From an uncultured Clostridium sp. (GTDB taxonomy: Bacteria > Bacillota > Clostridia > Clostridiales > Clostridiaceae): 64,000 nucleotides of DNA. Of the stretch, positions 42,172-50,563 are shown one piece after another (the first letter of the stretch is position 1; the number at the start of each line of letters is the position of its first letter). Position numbers and translations under genes: made by a program. The notes below the pieces were generated by a model, which saw nothing but the letters and a program-made list of their open reading frames with translations, did no database searches and was not told the origin of the DNA. The DNA is taken from contig UQBY01000017.1 in the NCBI GenBank assembly GCA_900539375.1, forward strand, positions 13,621-77,620. Direction: 5' to 3'.

Positions 42172-42201
42172 GGCATAAAAAAAATAGGGTAAGAATACAA
42201 T
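42172..42201 (+). promoter_or_regulatory. candidate sigma-E promoter of spoIID
   Basis: GGCATAAA (42172-42179), 14 bases, AATACAAT (42194-42201), close to the sigma-E -10 CATACAAT with the right spacing; 32 bases before spoIID, a sigma-E gene in B. subtilis. Confidence 0.55.
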
Positions 42202-42232
42202 AGAAAAACATGATAAGTTAGCAGGAGAAATA

Positions 42233-43237
42233 ATGTTAAAAAAATTTAATAAAAAAAAGATATATATATGTATTATAGTTATAGCATTGTTTTTTATATT
42301 CCCAACAACTAATAAATTAAATAAATTTAAATTAGATGAAGATTCCATTATTAAGAAGAAAGAAGTAGAAATGGAAGGAGATGATAAAGCTAGAGTTTAT
42401 ATAAAAAATACAAAAGAAGTTAAAGAAATTGATGTTGAGAAGTATTTATTAGGAGTTGTATCTTCTGAAATGCAAGTAAATTTTGAAAAAGAGGCTTTAA
42501 AAGCTCAGGCAGTAGCTGCTAGAACTTATTATTATAGCAAACGATTAAATCCATGTAGTGAAGCAGAAAATGGAGAGATATGTGATTCAGTTCACTGTCA
42601 AGTTTATGTTCCTAAAGAAGAAAGGTTAAGTACCTGGGGAGAAAAGGAAAGAGAAGCTAATTGGAATAAAATTGAAGAAGCAGTGGAAGAAACAGAAGGA
42701 GAAGTTTTGGTTTTTCATGGAGAACTAGTGAAATATCCACAATTTTTTTCTACAAGTTCTGGAAAAACTGAAAATTGTGTTGATGTTTTTTCAGAAGATG
42801 TTCCATATCTTAAATCTACAGAAAGTCCAGGTGAGGAAATAGCACCTAAGTTTAAAACTACAATAAGCATTGATAAATCAACATTTATTAGTACAATAAA
42901 GAATAATTATAAAGATAGTAGTTTAAGTTATAAAAATTTAAAGGATGATATAAAAATACTTTCAAAAACAGAAGGAGGTGCTGTAAAAGAAATTAAACTA
43001 GGAAAAATAAGTATTTCAGGAGTTGATTTTAGAAATTTATTTAATATAAATTCTGCAAATTTTACATTAGATATTACTAAAGATAGTGTGATTATAAATT
43101 GTATAGGTTATGGTCATGGTGTTGGAATGAGCCAATGGGGTGCGAATGTAATGGCTAAGGAAGGAAAGAATTATAAAGATATATTAAAGCATTATTATTC
43201 AGGAGTAGATATAGAAAAGGTTAAATTAAAAAAATAA
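42233..43237 (+). CDS. spoIID: stage II sporulation protein D (lytic transglycosylase)
   Basis: 334 residues; ATG behind AGGAG. SpoIID is a mother-cell membrane protein that cleaves glycan strands during engulfment, together with SpoIIM and SpoIIP. One N-terminal transmembrane helix (about residues 9-25). Catalytic Glu in LLGVVSSEMQVNFEKEALKAQAVAARTY, and the conserved CDSVHCQVY, FFSTSSGKTENC and C-terminal CIGYGHGVGMSQWGANVMA blocks. Length normal. It follows murA as in B. subtilis. Confidence 0.96.
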   Translation: MLKKFNKKKIYICIIVIALFFIFPTTNKLNKFKLDEDSIIKKKEVEMEGDDKARVYIKNTKEVKEIDVEKYLLGVVSSEMQVNFEKEALKAQAVAARTYYYSKRLNPCSEAENGEICDSVHCQVYVPKEERLSTWGEKEREANWNKIEEAVEETEGEVLVFHGELVKYPQFFSTSSGKTENCVDVFSEDVPYLKSTESPGEEIAPKFKTTISIDKSTFISTIKNNYKDSSLSYKNLKDDIKILSKTEGGAVKEIKLGKISISGVDFRNLFNINSANFTLDITKDSVIINCIGYGHGVGMSQWGANVMAKEGKNYKDILKHYYSGVDIEKVKLKK

Positions 43238-43255
43238 ATATTAAATATAAATTTG

Positions 43256-43315
43256 TGAGCTGTTAAGTTGCTTAGTTTATAAATGAACTAAATAACTTAA
43301 CAGCTCATATTTTAT
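43256..43315 (+). terminator. terminator of spoIID
   Basis: TGAGCTGTTAAGTT (43256-43269) pairs with AACTTAACAGCTCA (43293-43306); an inner TAGTT/AACTA pair extends it. A weak ATATTTTATATT tract follows. Confidence 0.75.
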
Positions 43316-43455
43316 ATTAAGAAAATTATTTTACATTCTTTTATTAAATCTAGTAGTTAAATTAATAAAATTTGTAGAAATTTGAGGAACTAAAATAATG
43401 GAAATAATGTATTAATTTTTACTTACTGGACAGAATACATGAAGGAGGTGTTTAT

Positions 43456-44190
43456 ATGGACAAAAATTATAAACAAAGAGCAAAGAGATTTTTTAAAAAG
43501 GAGGGATTTTACATTGTATTGTTTCTTTGTATATGCATAACTGCTACAGTAGCAACTATTTCCTTCAAAAAATCTAATGATATGAAGGAAACAAGCAAAA
43601 TTGAAAATATAGAAGATAAAGAAACAATTAATTCAGAAGAGGAAAAAATAAAGAAAGAAGATATTGCTTTAGAAAATGAAGCTACAGAAATGCAAAATGC
43701 TGAAAGAGCAGAAAATGTAACAGAGCCTTCAAATGAAGCAAAAGCTGTTTCAACACCAACAGAAGTAATTTTTTCTAAACCTGTGAATGGAAAATTATTA
43801 AGAGGGTATACATACCCAAAACCAGTAAAATTTAATGAAACAACTCAAAGAACAATAAGAGGAATTGATATTGAAAGCAAAATAGGTACGGAAGTAAAAG
43901 CAGCAGCAGAAGGACTTGTAGAAAAAGCTGAAAACACAGGGGTAGAGGATGGAATTGTAGTAGTTATAAAACATGCAAATGGTATAAAAACAAAATATTG
44001 CAATTTAGCTGAAGGTTTATCAGTAAAAACAGGAGATAAAGTAAAAGAAGGTACTGTTATTGGAAAGATTGGAGAAAGTGCAAAGCTATTTAGTAAAGAT
44101 AATTTTGGAGAACATTTAAATCTTCAAGTATTAAATTCAGAAAATGAACAAATGGATCCATTAAAATACTTTTCATACAAAACAAACTAA
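43456..44190 (+). CDS. spoIIQ: SpoIIQ-like M23/LytM-domain protein, degenerate active site
   Basis: 244 residues; ATG behind AAGGAGG. SpoIIQ is a forespore membrane protein whose LytM domain meets SpoIIIAH across the septum to form the feeding-tube channel. Seen: one transmembrane helix (about 19-37), a long acidic linker (40-100) and a C-terminal LytM domain (105-244). In the zinc motifs the first His is replaced (TIRGIDIES where HxGxD is expected; the Asp remains), and the HxH is His-Leu-Asn (GEHLNLQV). Two of the usual zinc ligands are thus lost and peptidase activity is unlikely. B. subtilis SpoIIQ is also degenerate, whereas C. difficile SpoIIQ keeps the zinc site. Confidence 0.9.
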   Translation: MDKNYKQRAKRFFKKEGFYIVLFLCICITATVATISFKKSNDMKETSKIENIEDKETINSEEEKIKKEDIALENEATEMQNAERAENVTEPSNEAKAVSTPTEVIFSKPVNGKLLRGYTYPKPVKFNETTQRTIRGIDIESKIGTEVKAAAEGLVEKAENTGVEDGIVVVIKHANGIKTKYCNLAEGLSVKTGDKVKEGTVIGKIGESAKLFSKDNFGEHLNLQVLNSENEQMDPLKYFSYKTN

Positions 44191-44204
44191 GAAAAAAATA
44201 AATA

Positions 44205-44240
44205 TTAATCAGTCATTTTTAACTTATAATGACTGATTAA
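44205..44240. repeat. inverted repeat after spoIIQ
   Basis: TTAATCAGTCATT (44205-44217) and AATGACTGATTAA (44228-44240), a perfect 13-bp stem with a 10-base loop but no T run afterwards. It may end spoIIQ transcription weakly or protect a 3' end. It abuts the spoIIID promoter. Confidence 0.7.
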
Positions 44241-44243
44241 TAA

Positions 44244-44273
44244 GGTATTTAAAATAGAGTATTTGCATAAATA
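44244..44273 (+). promoter_or_regulatory. candidate sigma-E promoter of spoIIID
   Basis: GGTATTTA (44244-44251), 14 bases, CATAAATA (44266-44273), near sigma-E consensus, 31 bases before the start. Confidence 0.5.
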
Positions 44274-44304
44274 TAAATTATAGATAATTAAGGAGGATAG
44301 CGTT

Positions 44305-44556
44305 TTGAAAGATTATATTGAAGAAAGAGTATTAGAAGTGGCAGAGTATATAATTAGTTCAAAAGCTACAATAAGGAAGACAGCTAAGGTATTTGGAGTA
44401 AGTAAAAGTACTATCCACAAAGATATGACAGAAAGATTGCCTAAAATAAATCCAATAATTGCAGAACAAACCCATAATATATTGGAGCTAAATAAGGCAG
44501 AAAGACACATAAGAGGTGGAAAAGCTACACAATTAAAATATAAAGCTATTGAGTAA
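44305..44556 (+). CDS. spoIIID: SpoIIID, mother-cell transcription regulator
   Basis: 83 residues from TTG 44305 behind AAGGAGG. SpoIIID binds DNA to activate or repress sigma-E genes and prepare sigma-K expression. The helix-turn-helix is clear: KATIRKTAKVFGVSKSTIHKDMTERL (about residues 20-45), followed by a basic C-terminus (ERHIRGGKATQLKYK). Full match in length. Followed by the MreB-type gene, the B. subtilis spoIIID-mbl order. Confidence 0.98.
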   Translation: MKDYIEERVLEVAEYIISSKATIRKTAKVFGVSKSTIHKDMTERLPKINPIIAEQTHNILELNKAERHIRGGKATQLKYKAIE

Positions 44557-44561
44557 GGCTA

Positions 44562-44590
44562 TTGATTGACAATAGTATTCCATATATAAT
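44562..44590 (+). promoter_or_regulatory. sigma-A promoter of the mreB-type gene
   Basis: TTGATT (44562-44567), 17 bases, TATAAT (44585-44590), giving vegetative expression independent of spoIIID. Confidence 0.6.
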
Positions 44591-44652
44591 AAATTAATAA
44601 GTATAAATAAAAAAGTATTTATGTAATATATTAAAATATGGGAGTGGAAAGA

Positions 44653-45687
44653 ATGTTTTTTTGGAGAATGGGGGCAGATTTAGGTATTGATTTAGGTACA
44701 GCAACTGTCTTGATATACGAAAAAGGAAAGGGAATTATATTAAGAGAGCCTTCAGTAGTAGCTATAAATAAAAATACTAATGATGTTTTAGCTGTTGGTG
44801 AAGATGCTAGAAAAATGATAGGAAGAACTCCTGGAAATATAATAGCTATACGTCCATTAAAAGATGGTGTAATATCTGATTATGATGTTACTGAAAAAAT
44901 GTTACAAGAATTTATTAAAAAGGCAATTAAAAAGAAAAACATAACAATGCCAAAAGTAATAGTTTGTGTTCCATCACAAGCAACAGAAGTTGAAAAAAGA
45001 GCGGTTATAGATGCAACTAAAAATTCTGGAGCTAAAAGAGTACACTTAATTGAAGAACCATTAGCAGCTGCTATAGGAGCTGGTTTAGATATATCTAAAC
45101 CAAATGGAATTATGGTAGTAGATATAGGCGGAGGAACTTGTGATATTGCTGTAATATCTCTAGGTGGAGTAGTTGAAAGAGAATCAATAAAAGTTGGTGG
45201 AGATGTTTTTGATAGAGCTATCATTAAATATGTAAGAAATAAATATAAAATAATGATTGGTGAAAAAACAGCAGAACAATTAAAAATAAATGTAGCATCT
45301 GTTTTTAAAGGTTCTAGAAATATATCTGATTTTGTAAAGGGAAGAAATTTAGTAACTGGTTTGCCAGGAGAAATAGAAATATCTACAGAAGAAATTGGAG
45401 AAGCTTTAGCAGAATCTTCAAATGCTATTGTAAGTAGTGTAAAAGCAGTTTTAGAAAGAACACCACCAGAATTATCATCTGACATAATTGAAGAAGGAAT
45501 ATTAATGACTGGAGGAGGAGCTCTTCTAGATGGATTAGACAAGCTTATTGAGTCTAAAACTGGAGTAAAGGTACAAATAGCTGAAGATTCAGTAGAATGT
45601 GTTGTAAAAGGAACAGGAAAAGTTTTATCTTATTTTGATTCTATATCAGATGATGATAAAAGTGGAAGCTATATCGCTATAAAATAA
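44653..45687 (+). CDS. mbl: MreB/Mbl-family actin-like protein
   Basis: 344 residues from ATG 44653, preceded by GGGAGTGG; ATG 44638 overlaps that site and lacks its own. Membrane-associated actin homologue that orients cell-wall synthesis. Actin-fold motifs: phosphate-1 DLGIDLGTATVLIY, phosphate-2 VVDIGGGTCDIAVISLGG, adenosine GGGALLDGLDKLI, and an N-terminal amphipathic MFFWRM segment for membrane binding. Placement after spoIIID suggests Mbl orthology; the sequence alone does not distinguish MreB, Mbl and MreBH. Confidence 0.9.
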   Translation: MFFWRMGADLGIDLGTATVLIYEKGKGIILREPSVVAINKNTNDVLAVGEDARKMIGRTPGNIIAIRPLKDGVISDYDVTEKMLQEFIKKAIKKKNITMPKVIVCVPSQATEVEKRAVIDATKNSGAKRVHLIEEPLAAAIGAGLDISKPNGIMVVDIGGGTCDIAVISLGGVVERESIKVGGDVFDRAIIKYVRNKYKIMIGEKTAEQLKINVASVFKGSRNISDFVKGRNLVTGLPGEIEISTEEIGEALAESSNAIVSSVKAVLERTPPELSSDIIEEGILMTGGGALLDGLDKLIESKTGVKVQIAEDSVECVVKGTGKVLSYFDSISDDDKSGSYIAIK

Positions 45688-45698
45688 ATTTATATGCT

Positions 45699-45740
45699 AA
45701 AAAACAGGTGGAATTTGTGGACTACCTGTTTTTTATTTTA
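45699..45740 (+). terminator. terminator of mbl
   Basis: AAAAAACAGGT and ACCTGTTTTTT with a 14-base loop and T run. Confidence 0.85.
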
Positions 45741-45812
45741 TTCTATATAAAATTATATAATTTTATAAGTTGTAAATAACTCAATAATTTTTTAAATTTA
45801 GCTATATATAAA

Positions 45813-46340
45813 TTAAATATTAATGCTTGTATTGTAGGCATGAACAATTCCTTGAGATATAACTTTTGCCATATCTAAAACTAAAGAAAGTCTAATTGAA
45901 TAAGAAGGAAAAAAATTAGAATTATTAATAGAATCTATAATTCCAACTATAGAAGCATCACCAACATCAGGTAAGGATTTTCCTACACCCTTACCAGGAT
46001 GTATAGCATAATCACGAGTATGAATTTCCCCTATAGATTTTGATTCGCCTAGACAAGCATCTATTGCTATTATAATAGAATTAGGATGTTTATTATTTAC
46101 AACAGATAAACATTCATTAAGATTTAGAGCGTGTACTGGATTAGATATTGTTCCATATACGGGAAGTGGAAGTAGGTTATCTTTTAATAAGGTTCCTACT
46201 AATGGTCCAAGACAATCACCAATACATTTATCAGTACCAATACAAACAATAACAGTATCTTTAGTTATAAATTTTTTTATCCCTTCAGAAACTTGATAAT
46301 AGGCTAAATCAGTCTTATAATGAGTTTTTTTCTTAATCAC
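45813..46340 (-). CDS. yyaC: spore protease YyaC (GPR-like fold)
   Basis: 175 residues from GTG 46340, six to eight bases after GGGAGG; a GTG nine bases upstream lies in that site. YyaC proteins share the phosphorylase/hydrolase-like fold of GPR, the germination protease for SASPs. Seen: VIVCIGTDKCIGDCLGPLVG, IIAIDACLGESKSIGEI and HPGKGVGKSLPDVGDASIVG, which contain the Asp residues of the family. The exact substrate is not established. Convergent with mbl; a spore gene set apart on the opposite strand. Confidence 0.9.
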   Translation of the reverse strand: MIKKKTHYKTDLAYYQVSEGIKKFITKDTVIVCIGTDKCIGDCLGPLVGTLLKDNLLPLPVYGTISNPVHALNLNECLSVVNNKHPNSIIIAIDACLGESKSIGEIHTRDYAIHPGKGVGKSLPDVGDASIVGIIDSINNSNFFPSYSIRLSLVLDMAKVISQGIVHAYNTSINI

Positions 46341-46489
46341 ATAACACACCTCCCAATGATAAATATATGAAAGTATTAAAAAAAATATTATAAATAGATA
46401 AAATATATAACTTATGTGCTTACAAGGAGAAAACTAGAGAAATCAAGAGAAAAATAAATATAAATTAAAAAAACAGATAGATTTAGCAG

Positions 46490-46518
46490 TTGAAATAAAA
46501 TAAAGTTAAAGATATACT
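46490..46518 (+). promoter_or_regulatory. sigma-A promoter of tRNA-Tyr
   Basis: TTGAAA (46490-46495), 17 bases, TATACT (46513-46518). The 5' leader (about 46525-46573) contains a hairpin GATTGGCT-TGAG-AGCCAAATC. The rest of 46350-46490 shows nothing. Confidence 0.6.
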
Positions 46519-46573
46519 AACTATTGTCGATTGGCTTGAGAGCCAAATCAAATTGAAATTTAGTATTTCATAT

Positions 46574-46657
46574 GGAGGAATTCCCGAGTGGCCAAAGGGG
46601 GCAGACTGTAAATCTGTTGCGTTAGCTTCGATGGTTCGAATCCATCTTCCTCCACCA
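46574..46657 (+). tRNA. tRNA-Tyr (GTA)
   Basis: 84 bases including an encoded CCA. Acceptor stem GGAGGAA/TTCCTCC; anticodon stem-loop CAGACTGTAAATCTG gives anticodon GTA; a long variable arm (class II) and T-loop GGTTCGAATCC follow. Bacterial tRNA-Tyr has such a class II arm. Ended at once by an intrinsic terminator. Confidence 0.97.
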
Positions 46658-46688
46658 AAAGTAAGAAGAAATTCTTACTTTTTTTTAA
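46657..46688 (+). terminator. terminator of tRNA-Tyr
   Basis: AAAAGTAAGAA-GAAA-TTCTTACTTTT followed by T run. Confidence 0.92.
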
Positions 46689-46782
46689 TTGTATAGAAAA
46701 TTATATTAATTAAATAATTATAAATAATTTACTAAGTTAATAATATGATAAAAATTACAATGAATTTAATACAATAATAATA

Positions 46783-46811
46783 TTGATTTTAACAAAGTAT
46801 TATGTTATCAT
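46783..46811 (+). promoter_or_regulatory. sigma-A promoter of the metK leader
   Basis: TTGATT (46783-46788), 17 bases, TATCAT (46806-46811). Predicted start about 20 bases before the riboswitch. Confidence 0.5.
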
Positions 46812-46837
46812 TTTAAAGAAAATGATTATAAAAAAGA

Positions 46838-46937
46838 CTCTTATCAAGAGAGGTGGAGGGATAGGGCCCGATGAAACCCGGCAACCTGTATTTTCAAGGT
46901 GCCAATTCCTGTAGATAGATTATCTACAAGATAAGAG
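46838..46937 (+). promoter_or_regulatory. SAM-I (S-box) riboswitch
   Basis: P1 is CTCTTATC (46838-46845) with GATAAGAG (46930-46937). Inside are the conserved AGAGGTGGAGGGA core, the GGCCCGATGAAACCCGGCAA block (kink-turn and SAM pocket) and the AAGGTGCCAATTCC segment. High SAM favours the aptamer and so the downstream terminator, lowering metK expression. Confidence 0.97.
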
Positions 46938-46958
46938 AGATTGTTCAGTATGGTACAT

Positions 46959-46983
46959 CTCTTCTTATTGAAGAGTTTTTTTA
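46959..46983 (+). terminator. S-box-controlled terminator
   Basis: CTCTTC (46959-46964) pairs with GAAGAG (46970-46975), then seven T. The CTCTT arm can alternatively pair with AAGAG copies in the aptamer P1 region, the antiterminator. Confidence 0.8.
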
Positions 46984-47018
46984 TTTTAATAAAATTTTAA
47001 AAAGGAGAATATTTTTAG

Positions 47019-48194
47019 ATGAAAAGATTATTTACATCAGAATCAGTGACAGAAGGACATCCAGATAAAATATGTGACCAAATATCAGATTCAATACTAG
47101 ATGCTATTTTAGCAAAAGACCCAAATGCAAGAGTAGCCTGTGAAACTTGTACAACTACAGGAATGGTTATGGTTATGGGTGAAATATCTACTAATTGTTA
47201 TGTGGACATTCCTAAGGTAGTTAGAAACACTATAAGAGAAATTGGATATGACAGAGCTAAATACGGATTTGATTGTGATACTTGTTCTGTAATTACATCA
47301 ATAGATGAACAATCAGCAGATATAGCAATGGGAGTAGACGAAGCTTTAGAATCAAGAAATGGAGAAAAATATGATGTTGAAGCAGTTGGTGCTGGAGACC
47401 AAGGAATGATGTTTGGTTTTGCAACTAATGAAACACCAGAATTTATGCCACTTCCAATAGCTATGGCTCATAGACTTTCTAGAAGATTATCAGAAGTTAG
47501 AAAAAATGGTACATTACCATATTTAAGACCAGATGGAAAAACTCAAGTAACTGTAGAGTATGAAAACAATAAGCCAAAGAGAATTGATGCAATTGTAATT
47601 TCAACTCAGCATGGGGAAGAAGTAACTTTAAAGCAAATAGAAAAAGACATGAAGGAATTTGTAATAAAGGCAGTAATTCCTGCAGAGTTATTAGATAATG
47701 AAACTAAGTATTATATAAATCCAACAGGAAGATTTGTAGTTGGAGGACCTCAAGGAGATTCAGGATTAACTGGAAGAAAAATAATTGTTGATACTTATGG
47801 TGGATATGGTAGACATGGAGGCGGAGCTTTCTCAGGAAAAGATCCAACAAAGGTTGATAGATCAGCTGCCTATGCTGCAAGATGGGTTGCAAAGAACTTA
47901 GTAGCAGCAGGAGTTGCAGATAAGTTAGAAATACAATTAGCCTATGCTATAGGAGTTGCAAAGCCTGTATCAATAGAAATAGATACTTTTGGAACAGGAA
48001 AGGTTAGTGAAGAAACTTTAGTAGATATTGTAGAAAAAGTATTTGATTTAAGACCAGGAGCTATTATAAGAGACTTAGATTTAAGAAGACCTATATATAA
48101 GCAAACAGCAGCATATGGTCACTTTGGAAGAACAGATGTAAATCTTCCTTGGGAACAATTAAATAAAGTTGATGAAATAAAAAAATTATTATAA
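47019..48194 (+). CDS. metK: S-adenosylmethionine synthetase
   Basis: 391 residues; ATG after AAAGGAG. It makes SAM from methionine and ATP. Signatures: FTSESVTEGHPDKICDQISDSILDA, GAGDQGMMFGFA (near residue 118) and the P-loop-like GGGAFSGKDPTKVDRSAAY. Regulated by its product through the S-box leader. The SAM feeds PrmC, among others. Terminator follows. Confidence 0.98.
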   Translation: MKRLFTSESVTEGHPDKICDQISDSILDAILAKDPNARVACETCTTTGMVMVMGEISTNCYVDIPKVVRNTIREIGYDRAKYGFDCDTCSVITSIDEQSADIAMGVDEALESRNGEKYDVEAVGAGDQGMMFGFATNETPEFMPLPIAMAHRLSRRLSEVRKNGTLPYLRPDGKTQVTVEYENNKPKRIDAIVISTQHGEEVTLKQIEKDMKEFVIKAVIPAELLDNETKYYINPTGRFVVGGPQGDSGLTGRKIIVDTYGGYGRHGGGAFSGKDPTKVDRSAAYAARWVAKNLVAAGVADKLEIQLAYAIGVAKPVSIEIDTFGTGKVSEETLVDIVEKVFDLRPGAIIRDLDLRRPIYKQTAAYGHFGRTDVNLPWEQLNKVDEIKKLL

Positions 48195-48215
48195 AGAATT
48201 AATTAAATAAATAAA

Positions 48216-48247
48216 GAAGCCATTGAGTAAAATCAATGGCTTTTTTC
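48216..48247 (+). terminator. terminator of metK
   Basis: AGAAGCCATTGA and TCAATGGCTTTTTT with a 6-base loop. Confidence 0.92.
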
Positions 48248-48327
48248 TATAAAAAATTATATACAAAGGTATACAACTCTATGTTATATTTATAATATAG
48301 ATATAAAATAAAGTTTGGAGAGATTAT

Positions 48328-50547
48328 ATGGAAGTCTTAGAAGGCTTTATAGAAGATATAAAGTTTAAAAGTGAAGAAAATGGGTATACAGTAGCAAAAT
48401 TAAATAATAGAAATAAATCTATAGTTATTGTAGGCACAATGCCATTTATTAGTGAAGGACAGCATGTAAAACTTACTGGAGAATGGAAAATTCATCAGAA
48501 ATTTGGAGCACAGTTTAATGTTAAAGAACTTGAAGAAATATTTCCTACATCAATAGAAGAAATAGAAAAATATTTATCTTCTGGAATAATAAGAGGAATA
48601 GGACCAGTTACAGCAAAAAAGATAATAAATTATTTTGGAGAAGATACATTAAATATTTTAGATAATGAAATAGAACGATTACGAGAAATTGAAGGAATAG
48701 GAGAAAAAAAGTTTAATATTATTTATAAATCCTATGAAGAACAACATCATTTAAAAAATATGGTATTATATTTTCAACAGTATGGTATAAGTTATAATCA
48801 ATGCTTAAAAATATGCACTAAACTTGGCGTAAATGCACCAGAAATTGTAAAAGAAAATCCATATATATTATGTCATGAAATTAAAGGCATAGGATTTTCT
48901 ATGGCAGATAAAATAGCATCTATAAATGGATTAGATAAAGAATCAGATTTTAGAGTAATATGTGGAATTCAATTTATTTTAAATAGATTTTGTATTGCAG
49001 GAAATACATTTATGCCTAAAAATATACTTATAAGTCAAACTAAAGAACTATTAAATGTTCCTGAAAATATAATAGAACAAGGGTTATATAATGGTCATTT
49101 AGAAAATAAATTTATTGTTGAAAAAGTTAATGACATAGAAGGAGTTTTTTTGCCACTTTATAATTATAGCGAAAATGGAATAACAAAGAAAATAGCAGAA
49201 CTTTCTATGGAAAATTTTCAAGTTATAAATACAGATATAGAGTTTGAAATACAAGGTTTTGAAAAAAAACAAGGAATAAGTTTTGCAAAATCTCAAAAGG
49301 AAGCTATAGTAGGAGCTTTCACTAATGGAATAGAAATAATAACAGGAGGTCCTGGAACAGGAAAAACCACTATAATAAAATGTATTATTGATATTTATGA
49401 AAATCAAGGAATGAAGGTTTTACTAGGAGCACCAACAGGAAGAGCAGCAAAAAGAATGACTGAATCTACAGAAAGAGAAGCTAAAACTATTCATAGATTA
49501 TTAGATATGGTAGCAGGGGATGAAGAATATATAAATATGTCCTCTACAGAACCTTTAGAATGTGATGTTTTAATAGTAGATGAAGCCTCTATGATTGATA
49601 TTTTTTTAATGCATAATTTATTAAAATCAATAAAACTTGGAACTAGACTTATAATAGTAGGAGATGTTGACCAACTTCCATCAGTAGGTGCAGGAAATGT
49701 ATTAAAAGATTTGATAAACAGTGATATTATAAAAGTAGTTAGACTTAAAGAAATTTTTAGACAAGGAAAAGAAAGCTTAATTATAACTAATGCACATAGA
49801 ATAAATAGTGGAGAAATGCCTTATTTAAATAGAAAAGATAATGATTTTTATTTTATAAAAAGTGAAAATATAAATAATATATTATTTACACTTTTAGATT
49901 TAATAAATAGAAGATTACCTAATTTCAATAAAAAGTGGAATAAAAAAAGAGATATTCAAATATTAAGTCCTATTAAAAAAGGACCTCTTGGAATATTAAA
50001 TTTAAATGAAAGATTACAAGAAATATTAAATTCTCCATCTAAAGATAAAAAAGAAATTAAACAAAAAAACCTTATTTTTAGAGAAGGAGATAAGGTAATG
50101 CAAACAAAAAATAACTATAATTTAAAATGGACTTCCATAACAGGAATAGGAGAAAGTGAAGGTGAGGGAGTTTTTAATGGAGATGTAGGATTTATAAGAA
50201 ATATAGATGAAGAAGAAAAGATAATAACTGTTATTTTTGATGATGAGCGTAAAGTTATTTATGATTCTGATAGCATAGAAGAATTAGAACTTGCTTATGC
50301 TATTACAATACACAAAAGTCAAGGAAGTGAATTTAAAGTTGTAATAATTCCAGCTTTTACTGGAGCACCATTTCTTATGAACAGAAATCTTCTATATACA
50401 GGAATAACAAGAGCTAAAGAACTTGTGGTAGTTGTAGGATATCCTCAAGCGTTAAAATATATGGTTGATAATAAAAGTAGTATGGAAAGATATTCTTCAT
50501 TAGAATATAAAATAAAACAAGTATTGTGTAATAGTGAATTAAATTAG
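48328..50547 (+). CDS. recD2: RecD2-type ATP-dependent DNA helicase
   Basis: 739 residues; ATG after TTTGGAG. SF1B 5'-3' helicase not associated with RecBC. N-terminal OB-like part and helix-hairpin-helix repeats (residues about 75-200, IIRGIGPVTAKKII and LREIEGIGEKKF), then motor domains with Walker A ITGGPGTGKTTII (near 342), LIVDEASMIDI, VGDVDQLPSVGAGNVL and the C-terminal AYAITIHKSQGSEF and LLYTGITRAKEL. Length and domain order fit RecD2. First of three genes leading to comFC (gap 16 bases). Confidence 0.96.
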   Translation: MEVLEGFIEDIKFKSEENGYTVAKLNNRNKSIVIVGTMPFISEGQHVKLTGEWKIHQKFGAQFNVKELEEIFPTSIEEIEKYLSSGIIRGIGPVTAKKIINYFGEDTLNILDNEIERLREIEGIGEKKFNIIYKSYEEQHHLKNMVLYFQQYGISYNQCLKICTKLGVNAPEIVKENPYILCHEIKGIGFSMADKIASINGLDKESDFRVICGIQFILNRFCIAGNTFMPKNILISQTKELLNVPENIIEQGLYNGHLENKFIVEKVNDIEGVFLPLYNYSENGITKKIAELSMENFQVINTDIEFEIQGFEKKQGISFAKSQKEAIVGAFTNGIEIITGGPGTGKTTIIKCIIDIYENQGMKVLLGAPTGRAAKRMTESTEREAKTIHRLLDMVAGDEEYINMSSTEPLECDVLIVDEASMIDIFLMHNLLKSIKLGTRLIIVGDVDQLPSVGAGNVLKDLINSDIIKVVRLKEIFRQGKESLIITNAHRINSGEMPYLNRKDNDFYFIKSENINNILFTLLDLINRRLPNFNKKWNKKRDIQILSPIKKGPLGILNLNERLQEILNSPSKDKKEIKQKNLIFREGDKVMQTKNNYNLKWTSITGIGESEGEGVFNGDVGFIRNIDEEEKIITVIFDDERKVIYDSDSIEELELAYAITIHKSQGSEFKVVIIPAFTGAPFLMNRNLLYTGITRAKELVVVVGYPQALKYMVDNKSSMERYSSLEYKIKQVLCNSELN

Positions 50548-50563
50548 AGGGAAGGGAAGAAGT

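Noticed and set aside
44880..45542. 220-codon minus-strand frame
   Set aside because: It is the complement of the mbl coding region in a Ser/Pro-rich frame and has no ribosome site or motif.
46838..46983. T-box leader for metK
   Set aside because: No T-box sequence (GGTGGNACC) or specifier loop; the core matches the SAM-I riboswitch.
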